From Nitrospira sp. (GTDB taxonomy: Bacteria > Nitrospirota > Nitrospiria > Nitrospirales > Nitrospiraceae), in NCBI GenBank assembly GCA_023248215.1, contig JAHFEW010000041.1, positions 1 to 38,328 on the forward strand: a stretch of 38,328 bases of DNA, written 5' to 3'. Both the position numbers and the translations under genes were made by a program. Below are positions 31,352-38,103 of the stretch, piece by piece; the first letter of the stretch is position 1, and every line of letters begins with the position of its first letter. The notes under the pieces were generated by a model. The model did no database searches. It was not told the origin of the DNA and saw nothing but the letters and a program-made list of their open reading frames with translations.

Positions 31352-31548
31352 AGGGGCCGGGCTTTGCCCTGTTCGAACTCGGCGCGTGCTTCCGCAATCA
31401 GTAGATCCAGTTTTCCTGCCTTGAGATCTGCCTCGATCTGCTGATCCCACACGCGTTCATCGAAGTCGAGAAACCACGCACGAAACTGTGCCAAATCCTT
31501 GGGAGGGAGATTTGCTACCGTTTTCTCTAGCTGTTCAATCTCACTCAT
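31348..31548 (-). CDS. Antitoxin paired with the RelE/ParE-like toxin
   Basis: The product is 66 residues from the ATG at 31546-31548 (MSEIEQLEKTVANLPPKDLA), with GGAGGG upstream. FRAWFLDFDERVWDQQIEAD and a C-terminal AEARAEFEQGKARPL are characteristic of the small acidic antitoxins preceding this toxin family. The stop overlaps the toxin GTG (GTGA), so translation is coupled. A perfect palindrome at 31566-31580 just upstream is the probable autoregulatory site. It would neutralise the toxin by binding; whether the present toxin still needs neutralising is doubtful. Confidence 0.8.
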   Translation of the reverse strand: MSEIEQLEKTVANLPPKDLAQFRAWFLDFDERVWDQQIEADLKAGKLDLLIAEARAEFEQGKARPL

Positions 31549-31565
31549 GGCACCCTCCATCACGC

Positions 31566-31580
31566 TAGAATTGAATTCTA
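31566..31580. promoter_or_regulatory. Palindromic operator of the toxin-antitoxin pair
   Basis: TAGAATTGAATTCTA is a perfect 15-base palindrome around a central G, 18 bases before the antitoxin ATG. Its minus-strand half TAGAAT could also be the -10 box, so repressor binding would block transcription. Confidence 0.6.
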
Positions 31581-31773
31581 CACCAGTTCGTTAGGGTTGT
31601 CCCACGCCGGCTCTTGCCCAGCGCTGGAAGAAGGGGCGGAGCAATGGCTTGCCTCCGTCTTTGATCTGGGTAGCGCACAATTGAATAAAAACCCAGTTTA
31701 GCGTGATTCTCCTCGGTGCTGGATGTCAACCCAGGCTAACACCCCTTGTCGTCCCAACTCATCCTTGCAATCG

Positions 31774-32166
31774 TCATCCGAGAGGGATGATGGCTCGCAC
31801 CCAGATCTCCACCACCAGCACCGCATTGGGCGGAATCAGGTCAGAAATACCCTCATCCCGATAGGCCAGGTGCGGACTGACGCGCACCTTTCGATAACCC
31901 CCTACCTTCATACCCATCAGCGCATGTTCGATGCCGGCGATGGCCTGGCGCCGCCCGAGCACAATCCTATGATCGATGAACGTGATGCCTCCCTCGACTC
32001 GCACCATTTCGGCCGGTACTTGCTGAGCCTGTAGCTTATTGAGCGGCATCTCGTCCCCCTGATTGAGAAACAGTCTGCTGTTGTAGACCACGCGATCGCT
32101 CTTTTGCGCCGCTTTGCCCTCGCCTTCACGCTCTTCAAGGAGCTTGAGTCCACTGATGCGCTTCAT
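31774..32166 (-). CDS. FKBP-type peptidyl-prolyl isomerase-like protein
   Basis: The product is 130 residues. KSDRVVYNSRLFLNQGDEM, RRQAIAGIEHALMGMKVGGY, RKVRVSPHLAYRD and PPNAVLVVEIWVRAI match the FKBP fold, including the conserved G-IEHAL-GMKVGG-R block and the closing VLVVEIWV strand. There is no signal peptide, so it acts in the cytoplasm. It should catalyse proline isomerisation or act as a folding helper, although FKBP active-site aromatics are only partly visible. It lies 21 bases after the DUF2914 gene on the same strand, probably co-transcribed. Confidence 0.85.
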   Translation of the reverse strand: MKRISGLKLLEEREGEGKAAQKSDRVVYNSRLFLNQGDEMPLNKLQAQQVPAEMVRVEGGITFIDHRIVLGRRQAIAGIEHALMGMKVGGYRKVRVSPHLAYRDEGISDLIPPNAVLVVEIWVRAIIPLG

Positions 32167-32187
32167 GGAATGCCTCGATTCAACCAG

Positions 32188-33297
32188 TCAGTAGACGACC
32201 GTGTTCAACGAGTGTGGCCCCTTACTCCGCTCCTCCACTCGGACCGCAACCCGCCCAATCACGCGACCGTCTTCGGTTTCGACATCTACCCGCCACTCGC
32301 CGGGATCGAGCCCTTGCTTGAAGGTGTAGGCCCGGTATCCCCCCTCACGCCCCCCGGAGATTTTCAGGGGAATCTTGTCGGCATGGCTAAACGGCTTGCT
32401 CTTGTCGCTGCGGTAGTACCAGTGGTGATAGACCGTGGCCTTCAACGTCACCGGCGCAAAAACCGCGGTGAAACAGTAGATCGGCTCGTTGGCGGTGAAC
32501 GTCGTATTCGACCGCTTCCAGGCCTCATACCACTCTCTCTCGTACGACAATTCGAAGTGGCCGCCGGATCGCTTCACCTCGTGATACATCCCCCCGAATT
32601 TCATCGACAGCGGCACGGGCGGAATCCAGTTCAGGAAATAGAACCCCACTAACAAACCGATCAGGGCCAATGCCGGCGCACCGGCCAGCATGGCTTCGCG
32701 ATTGGTACGTGCCGAGTTCCGCCAATAGATGAGCTGCACGACGCGCAACACGACCAAAACCGTGAGGCCCGCGCCGGCGAGAAAGATCATCTGGTTCATC
32801 CACCCCGTGATGACGGGGAGAAAGAACGTGAAGAACGCGAAGCACACCAGGGCATAGAGACTGATCAACAGCTGAACGTTCGAGAGCCGATCGCGCAAAA
32901 ATTCATTGGCCACCAGAAACCCGACCAGCAAGCAGAAAAACACAGCGGTCCCGGTAAAGGTGGCACTTTTCGAATAGAAGATCGTGTAGGCGCTGAACAG
33001 GCCTCCCAGCAGAAACTGAATGGCCATCGGGGCATAGGGCTTGGCCTGGATGACCCATTTCATGAGAGGCGGAGCATCCGGCGGGAGATCCTCGACCGGC
33101 GCCTCATTCGTCCCCAGCCGACCCGTCAGGACGATGAGAAAGCCCAGCAACGTGAGATAGAGGAAGAGCAGGAGATTGTCCTGCAGCCGGTCGATGCGGG
33201 TCAGCGTCACCGTGTCATACGTTACCCCGCTGAAGAAGAACAGCGGCGGGAGGTAGGGCTTCCCCAAGACGGATTGGAAGCGCTGCATCGAAACCAT
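32188..33297 (-). CDS. DUF2914 membrane protein
   Basis: The product is 369 residues. The first 220 residues hold about seven hydrophobic segments (for example NLLLFLYLTLLGFLIVL and LLVGFLVANEFL). The soluble C-terminal domain contains NEPIYCFTAVFAPVTLKATV, VYHHWYYRSDKSKPFSHADK, GGREGGYRAYTFKQGLDPGE and WRVDVETEDGRVIG, the hallmark of DUF2914. The domain is probably periplasmic and beta-sandwich-like. No function is established. It is followed by the FKBP gene after a 21-base gap. Confidence 0.85.
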   Translation of the reverse strand: MVSMQRFQSVLGKPYLPPLFFFSGVTYDTVTLTRIDRLQDNLLLFLYLTLLGFLIVLTGRLGTNEAPVEDLPPDAPPLMKWVIQAKPYAPMAIQFLLGGLFSAYTIFYSKSATFTGTAVFFCLLVGFLVANEFLRDRLSNVQLLISLYALVCFAFFTFFLPVITGWMNQMIFLAGAGLTVLVVLRVVQLIYWRNSARTNREAMLAGAPALALIGLLVGFYFLNWIPPVPLSMKFGGMYHEVKRSGGHFELSYEREWYEAWKRSNTTFTANEPIYCFTAVFAPVTLKATVYHHWYYRSDKSKPFSHADKIPLKISGGREGGYRAYTFKQGLDPGEWRVDVETEDGRVIGRVAVRVEERSKGPHSLNTVVY

Positions 33298-33867
33298 GGA
33301 GCTAGAGTTCAGGAGAAGCGAGGGATTGTCAAACGAAGAGAGGAAATAGATGAGTAGAGTCGAGCGTATGGATCATTGGAAAGCGTTAGACGCGGCAACC
33401 TCGCTCCACATTGCACGAGATACGCTTCACGGCGTACTTCTGCCGTCGACAACGCGACAGGATGCTCAAAACGGCTATCCGGCACAGGAAGTGGCGATAC
33501 CCGGCAGCTCAAAATGGCGACCTTCTTACCCGCCCAACCCCGGCGCGCCAAGACGCGCCTTGTCCCAGGCAAGGCCGCAGGGAAGAAAGAATCGGAGGCG
33601 TACCCTTCGGGTACGTTGAGGATTGTTTCGACCCGAGAACGACGTTGGGGACCATTTTCAGCTGCCGGCAACAGCACAGGATGCTCAAAACGGTTATCCG
33701 GCAAGACCGCAGCGAGGTGCACGGCGCGATGAATAAAGAGCGCCACGTCTGGCGCCGGCGAGACGGTGAGCCGGCAGTGTCTTGGGGGCGAGGCGTACCT
33801 CTGCTGTGGTACGTCGAGTCCCCCGAGTGAAGCGAGAACGCCGCCGGGAGCCGTTTTCAGCATCCTG
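33298..33867. repeat. Cluster of hairpin-ended repeats: partial copy, copy F and copy C
   Basis: No gene is supported here. The stretch contains a truncated repeat starting CAGGATGCTCAAAACGG (33458), then a full copy F with arms CCGGCAGCTCAAAATGG (33501-33517) and CCATTTTCAGCTGCCGG (33652-33668), then copy C with arms CAGGATGCTCAAAACGG (33677-33693) and CCGTTTTCAGCATCCTG (33851-33867). Copy C ends at the base before the stop codon (33868) of the next minus-strand gene. Bases 33298-33457 hold no recognisable feature beyond the likely DUF2914 promoter. Long open frames through this stretch, such as 33309-33893, are repeat-derived. Confidence 0.78.
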
Positions 33868-34929
33868 TCAGACGAAGGGGGGGAGAGGCGCATACAGGAC
33901 CGGGTACCCCAACAGGCGCTCCAACCACGCTACCATATGTTCCTCAGGAAGCGGGGCGCGGTTCAACCGCATTTCCAGTTGAAAACCGCCGGCGCTGCCG
34001 ACAATGCCGATGATGGCCGAGGCCTCATCTCCGTCCGGCAGCAACTCCTGGGTCTGAAACTCACAGAGCGTGCTGTACAGGCGGCCCTGCGGCTCGATCG
34101 TACCCAGCACTTCGGGAAGTTCGCCCAGCCCGCAATGCACGGAACAGCGATACACGGAACGGGCGCCGGGCTGGACGGCGGAAAATTTCTCCAACGTCGC
34201 TTCCGAGAATCCCGTCAAATAGGCCCGCACGCCGGCTGGTTGCGGAGCGAACGTAGCGGCCAGTTTGCTTGCCGGCACGAGAAATTCATACGCATCCGAA
34301 GAGTTGTATTCGAACTGGCAGGGGCCGAAGGCATCCGGCCACGAACAAAAAAACGGGGTTCCCGGGTCCGCCGGTGTCAACAGCAGACTGCCTTTCTCCA
34401 CTGATGTTTCGACCGGAAGGTCCAGCGTGGTGATCGCGTCCAGAAAGATCGTCCGGCGTTCATCGACCCAGTCGACCCGCCGCGCGTCCTCGCGTGTTTC
34501 TCCGGGGGTCACCACCGCCTGCGTATGCAGGCGCACGCGAATAAAGGCATGGTTATGCCGGAAGCCCAGCCACAACATGCTGGTCGGGTGGTGAAACCGC
34601 AGGGGCCCGCTGGTGCGCCAGGGATGGCTGATCGAACAGTAGGTGCCGACGTCCTGGTACCGCTGATAGACCGTGTGGTACCCGCCCGCCAGCAGAAAAA
34701 AATCCCCCTGCCACGCCTCGCGGACATGAAGCAGCGTCACGTCTTCCGTGGCCCAGTGATCGAGCTGATCAAATGCTTCAGGGGAGTCGACCGCCCAATC
34801 CTCAACGTAGCAGATGACGTCCTTGGCGGGAGGTGCCGGCTTCAACCCTAACGCTCCGAGTCGCTCGCCGACCGCCAGGATGTCTCGAAAGGTCAGCCGG
34901 CCAGGGGTTTCCCACCGCCGTTCACGCAC
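33868..34929 (-). CDS. Uncharacterised cytoplasmic protein
   Basis: The product is 353 residues; I do not recognise the family. It lacks signal peptide and membrane segments. Visible segments are VICYVEDWAVDSPEAFDQLD, REAWQGDFFLLAGGYHTVYQ, LRFHHPTSMLWLGFRHNHAF, PADPGTPFFCSWPDAFGPCQ, and a C-terminal half with two repeated-looking beta-rich segments around residues 250-320. Many aromatic residues and few lysines are notable. The stop codon abuts repeat copy C. It lies 45 bases downstream of the lipoprotein gene on the same strand, so the two may share a transcript. Confidence 0.7.
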   Translation of the reverse strand: MRERRWETPGRLTFRDILAVGERLGALGLKPAPPAKDVICYVEDWAVDSPEAFDQLDHWATEDVTLLHVREAWQGDFFLLAGGYHTVYQRYQDVGTYCSISHPWRTSGPLRFHHPTSMLWLGFRHNHAFIRVRLHTQAVVTPGETREDARRVDWVDERRTIFLDAITTLDLPVETSVEKGSLLLTPADPGTPFFCSWPDAFGPCQFEYNSSDAYEFLVPASKLAATFAPQPAGVRAYLTGFSEATLEKFSAVQPGARSVYRCSVHCGLGELPEVLGTIEPQGRLYSTLCEFQTQELLPDGDEASAIIGIVGSAGGFQLEMRLNRAPLPEEHMVAWLERLLGYPVLYAPLPPFV

Positions 34930-34974
34930 AACACCCCTCCGCAGTCCCTGTGCCGCTGTTGAAGCAGGAGCACC

Positions 34975-35625
34975 TCACTTGGCGGACTTCAACGCGCGGC
35001 CCTCGATTTTCGTATCGGTGAGAAAGCGCTCAATGCCATCTTGCAGGAGGCCGGACATGAGGGTCTCGACATCCTCGCTGGTGAACCAGAACACGAGCTT
35101 GGTCTGTTCGCCCTGAATATTGCGCTGCGTGGTGCTGTCGTCCGCAAGATTCTTGACCCGGATGACCAGGCGACTCTCGCCCGTCAATTTCGTATTGAAG
35201 ACACGGCTTTTCGCATTCGCCGAAAACTCCCGTATTTCGCCGCCGATCACGATATCGGCTCCCGATATCGCGACGCCCGACTGCACGACCCGCGCATCCC
35301 AGCCGCGGCGGTTCCACCCACGCTGGCGCAAGGTTTCGGCCAGGGCCTCCGCAATCGTCACCCCCGGCTGTCCCCCGCTGACGTTGAAATTCGTGACCCC
35401 GCCGCCCAAATGGGTGCGCTGGCCGATCCTCGATTTTTCCGCTCGGAGATCTTCAAATGGCTCAATGACAATCTTCAACGGCTCGGGCTGGCCGCTCTGC
35501 ACGAACGGCTGCTGCGGTTGAACATTGAGCGAGACCATCTCTCCGGTTCCGGCACAGCCCCAGAGCAGCGCCAGACCCACCGCGATACAGACCTGACTTG
35601 CGATTCGACATCCCTGTGCAATCAC
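34975..35625 (-). CDS. YajG-like outer-membrane-type lipoprotein
   Basis: The product is 216 residues. The N-terminal signal SQVCIAVGLALLWGCAG ends in a lipobox with Cys24 (LWGC), so it is a lipoprotein. The mature part has VIEPFEDLRAEKSRIGQRTH, a DR-x-x-x-IG-type segment, GVTIAEALAETLRQRGW, and VIGGEIREFSANAKSRVFNT, matching the YajG/DUF-type lipoprotein fold. Residues 200-216 end in a basic tail. The function of the family is not settled. It stands upstream of the uncharacterised 353-residue protein. Confidence 0.8.
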   Translation of the reverse strand: MIAQGCRIASQVCIAVGLALLWGCAGTGEMVSLNVQPQQPFVQSGQPEPLKIVIEPFEDLRAEKSRIGQRTHLGGGVTNFNVSGGQPGVTIAEALAETLRQRGWNRRGWDARVVQSGVAISGADIVIGGEIREFSANAKSRVFNTKLTGESRLVIRVKNLADDSTTQRNIQGEQTKLVFWFTSEDVETLMSGLLQDGIERFLTDTKIEGRALKSAK

Positions 35626-35788
35626 ACATCCCTCCCTGTCAGTAAGTGGGTTCTCCTAAGACGGGCCACAGTCTACCCAACTCGAAGCTGGATGACAAAC
35701 AGGAAGCATACATTCGGAAGGGGCGCGGTACCTGGGCTGATGGGCGGAGGGCGTCGCGCGCCGGAAAAGAAGGACGCGGAGAGGCGGA

Positions 35789-36415
35789 TCAGGGACTCAG
35801 GAGCGGAAGCAGGCTCCGGAAGGTGTCGCGGCCCAGCTCCGGCAGTCGGCCTTCGCACAGCGCCGGTGAATCCAGCGGTACGAACCGAGCGATCTTGAAG
35901 GAGGACCGCCCCGAAAGGACTGCCGCCAGCTGAGCTTTCCGGTCGTGGGTGATCGGCAGGGTATACCCCTCCCCCCGCTTCCATTCCCAGAGCGTGGGGG
36001 CCAGCGAGAGTTCCAACCCCTGACCGGCCAGTTGATGGAATCGATCGACAAAGTTCTTCTTATATTGCTTGACCCGTCCGCCCTGTACGATCAGCGCGAA
36101 GACGAGATGGTGCCCCCACCAGCACAATGATCGAAAGGTAAACTTATCATCGCCCAGAAAATGTTTGGGATAGTCCAGATATTGGTAGGGGCAGTTCTCG
36201 AGGCGCTCGCCCTTCACAAACTGTGTTTTACTTGGATCGAACTCTGGCGGCAGCAGCAGGCTCCGGCCAAGATCTTCTTGAAGACCCCGCTGAAGCCCGG
36301 TGAGTAAGTCCCGAACCTTGAGGATAATCCGTTCTTTGGAGCGGAACAGATCCCTGTCCGCGACCAGCCTGAGCTCATCCGGCGTCAAGGACAGATCCTG
36401 TGGGGGAAAAGCCAT
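35789..36415 (-). CDS. Uncharacterised cytoplasmic protein
   Basis: The product is 208 residues from the ATG at 36413-36415; the frame upstream of it runs through repeat copy D and is not real. It starts MAFPPQDLSLTPDELRLVAD and contains a helical N-terminus (ERIILKVRDLLTGLQRGLQE), then KGERLENCPYQYLDYPKHFL, FRSLCWWGHHLVFALIVQGG and a C-terminal FKIARFVPLDSPAL. I recognise no domain. Its 5' flank is repeat copy D, whose left end lies only seven bases before the ATG, so its promoter must lie within or beyond the repeat. Codon use looks like that of the neighbours. Confidence 0.68.
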   Translation of the reverse strand: MAFPPQDLSLTPDELRLVADRDLFRSKERIILKVRDLLTGLQRGLQEDLGRSLLLPPEFDPSKTQFVKGERLENCPYQYLDYPKHFLGDDKFTFRSLCWWGHHLVFALIVQGGRVKQYKKNFVDRFHQLAGQGLELSLAPTLWEWKRGEGYTLPITHDRKAQLAAVLSGRSSFKIARFVPLDSPALCEGRLPELGRDTFRSLLPLLSP

Positions 36416-36421
36416 GCAGGC

Positions 36422-36737
36422 TAGCAGGTTGCGGAAACATGATGTTGATATGCGGGAACTCCGAGGGTCCGTACGTGTGGCACTACAGGAGAACCCTCTC
36501 GTAGGATGCTCAAAAAGGCCGTCCAGCAAGGCCGCAGCGAGGTCCACGGCGCGAAGAATAATGAGCGCCATGTTTGTGGACGCCGGCGAGACGGTGAGCC
36601 GGCCGTGTCTTGGCCCGAAGGCGTCACGTTCTTACCCGCCCACCCCGAGCCTGCAGAAACAGGCTCTGTTCCCATAGGGGGTACGTTGAGGGTCTGAACG
36701 AGGCGAGAACGCTGCTGGCGGACTTTTTCAGCATCCG
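36422..36737. repeat. Hairpin-ended repeat, copy D (long form)
   Basis: Nearly identical to copy A (27034-27350) over about 315 bases, including the left extension from TAGCAGGTTG. Core arms start at 36503 (AGGATGCTCAAAAAGG) and end at 36736 (CTTTTTCAGCATCC). The right arm is directly followed by the stop codon (36739-36741) of the next minus-strand gene. The left end lies seven bases upstream of the start codon of the 208-residue protein. Confidence 0.85.
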
Positions 36738-36738
36738 G

Positions 36739-37113
36739 CTAGGACTTTTGGTGTGATTCAAACGTCGACACTTGCAGATCGAACATCCGGCGGCACTCGG
36801 CACAGCGCAAGCCGACGTTGTCGCGGATCACATCCAGCTCCCGAATGGTGACCGCCTCCGGATGCGCCTGAAGGCAGGTCGCCAGGAGTTCCTTCGCCGT
36901 CGGGATCGCCTTGGCACTGGTCATCTCGCCGCCGAGCGGTACGGCGGCCACTCGCGCCACCACTTGCTCAGTCAGCATGTGATGCACCATGCGGCAAGAG
37001 GTGCAGGCGACGAGAAGCCGCCCCTCGCCGTCGATTCGCTTCAGCGATAAACACAGGGGATGGACTGCGAAACATTGTTGCACGAAGGCGCCGCTTTGAA
37101 ACCGCTGCCCCAT
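36739..37113 (-). CDS. Small protein with two CxxC motifs
   Basis: The product is 124 residues from the ATG at 37111-37113, with AGGTGG just upstream; a GTG at 37132-37134 is an alternative. Two CxxC pairs, CTSC (in LLVACTSCRMVHH) and CAEC (in LRCAECRRMFDL), are 68 residues apart and could together bind one zinc. A conserved-looking RELDVIRDNVG segment precedes the second pair. No family is recognised. The stop codon abuts repeat copy D, and copy E lies upstream. Confidence 0.65.
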   Translation of the reverse strand: MGQRFQSGAFVQQCFAVHPLCLSLKRIDGEGRLLVACTSCRMVHHMLTEQVVARVAAVPLGGEMTSAKAIPTAKELLATCLQAHPEAVTIRELDVIRDNVGLRCAECRRMFDLQVSTFESHQKS

Positions 37114-37175
37114 AGCCACCTGTGGAAGTGCCACCCGACGCGATTGCGTCCTGTCCCCGTCTAGCAGATTATTTA

Positions 37176-37299
37176 CAGGATGTTCAAAAAGGCTGTCCAG
37201 CGAGGCCGCAGCGAGTGAAGAGGCGAAGCGTACTCTGTGCCGTACGTTGAGCCTCTGAGCGACGCGAGAACAAAGCTGGCGGACTTTTTCAACATCCTG
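37176..37299. repeat. Hairpin-ended repeat, copy E (short form)
   Basis: Arms CAGGATGTTCAAAAAGG (37176-37192) and CTTTTTCAACATCCTG (37284-37299). Here the GC of copies A and D is GT on the left and the matching AC on the right, so pairing is conserved. Inside is CGAGGCCGCAGCGAG and a GCGAGAAC word. It ends exactly at the base before the stop codon (37300-37302) of the next minus-strand gene. Confidence 0.82.
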
Positions 37300-37635
37300 C
37301 TACAGTTTCGCCAACCCCAGCATCATCAGCACGCCGAGGGCATATGGAATCATACAGGAATACAACACGGCGTTGAAGGCCCGGTCCGGCGAAGCCGATC
37401 GGACCGTGTGATCTTTGTAAATGAACTCGTAGGCAAGAATGAGCAACGTGAGCGTCAGCACGAATACCCGGCTCGTTCTGGGCCACGTGTAGTGCCCGCT
37501 CATGATGAAATTGGACGTAAAGAACCCGCTTGAGACGAACAGCAACGGTGCGAGCACATAACGTAGAGAGTGGGAGAAGAACACGTGCCAGGCAGGCCTG
37601 GCTGAGCGTTGCTGTGGATCGAGTAGGAGGGTCAT
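37300..37635 (-). CDS. Small integral membrane protein
   Basis: The product is 111 residues with three hydrophobic segments (about 27-45, 56-73 and 88-109), for example VLAPLLFVSSGFFTSNFIM and VFVLTLTLLILAYEFIY. The N-terminus is polar (MTLLLDPQQRSARPAWHVFF). I recognise no family. The start overlaps the stop of the upstream zinc-protein gene by four bases (ATGA), so the two are translated together. Repeat copy E follows the stop codon directly. Confidence 0.7.
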   Translation of the reverse strand: MTLLLDPQQRSARPAWHVFFSHSLRYVLAPLLFVSSGFFTSNFIMSGHYTWPRTSRVFVLTLTLLILAYEFIYKDHTVRSASPDRAFNAVLYSCMIPYALGVLMMLGLAKL

Positions 37636-37922
37636 GACCCGACTGGCGCGGGTTGGCTGGAAGGGGGAAGAACGACTTGCTTCGCTTGTTCCTCAGCCGC
37701 CCGGCAGGTCTTGCAAATGCGCGGACGCGCCTTCAGAAAACTGACCTTCCCGCTGGCAAGACAGCTGTAATGCACGAATTCGTCGCACACGGCACAGCGC
37801 GACCACCCGCCACGCAACATCGTTTTGTCGCGGTACAAGCCCTGCTGGCACACCTTGCAGTTCCGGGGCTCAATCCCCAGCAACATGGGCGCCCACTCAC
37901 CGGCAGCTTTCCTGATACTCAT
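37632..37922 (-). CDS. Small protein with a PHD-finger-like C4HC3 zinc pattern
   Basis: The product is 96 residues from the ATG at 37920-37922; the longer frame to 38219 runs through an inverted repeat and is rejected. Ligand-type residues are Cys22, Cys25, Cys43, Cys46, His51, Cys54, Cys70 and Cys73. That is C-x2-C-x17-C-x2-C-x4-H-x2-C-x15-C-x2-C, the C4HC3 order and spacing of a PHD finger. The visible blocks are NCKVC, CAVCDEFVHYSC and ICKTC. Such cross-brace zinc folds are usual in eukaryotes and rare in bacteria. It could be convergent, and the function is unknown. It overlaps the downstream membrane-protein gene by four bases. Confidence 0.72.
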   Translation of the reverse strand: MSIRKAAGEWAPMLLGIEPRNCKVCQQGLYRDKTMLRGGWSRCAVCDEFVHYSCLASGKVSFLKARPRICKTCRAAEEQAKQVVLPPSSQPAPVGS

Positions 37923-37963
37923 AACGCGGAAGTATAGCGAAGGGGTCGAAGGAAAAACAAGGA

Positions 37964-38062
37964 GGGAGGATGGCCTAGTGATCTCCCGTGCTCGCGCAAC
38001 GCGCGGCCTCAGAAGGCCCTCGTTGGACGCGCGCAGTTGGGAGACCACCAGGCCACCCTCCC
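37964..38062. terminator. Long imperfect inverted repeat, likely terminator or MITE-like
   Basis: Arms GGGAGGATGGCCTAGTGATC (from 37964) and its near-complement ending GCCACCCTCCC at 38062 pair over about 24 bases with three mismatches; the GC-rich loop can fold further. On the minus strand the hairpin is followed by TTGTTTTTCC, so it should terminate transcription of the antitoxin gene at 38104-38328. It is unrelated in sequence to the CAGGATG-type repeats. Confidence 0.6.
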
Positions 38063-38103
38063 GGGAAAAAGAGCGAGATGAAAAGACCATAAGTTTGCCA
38101 GGT

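Noticed and set aside
33309-33893. 194-codon open frame on the minus strand
   Set aside because: It runs entirely through the repeat cluster and into the stop of the next gene; similar frames appear in every copy of the repeat, so it is a repeat artefact.
36421-36675. 84-codon open frame in repeat copy D, nearly identical to one at 27033-27287
   Set aside because: The identity comes from the DNA repeat itself; no start signal and no protein-like conservation separate from the DNA identity.
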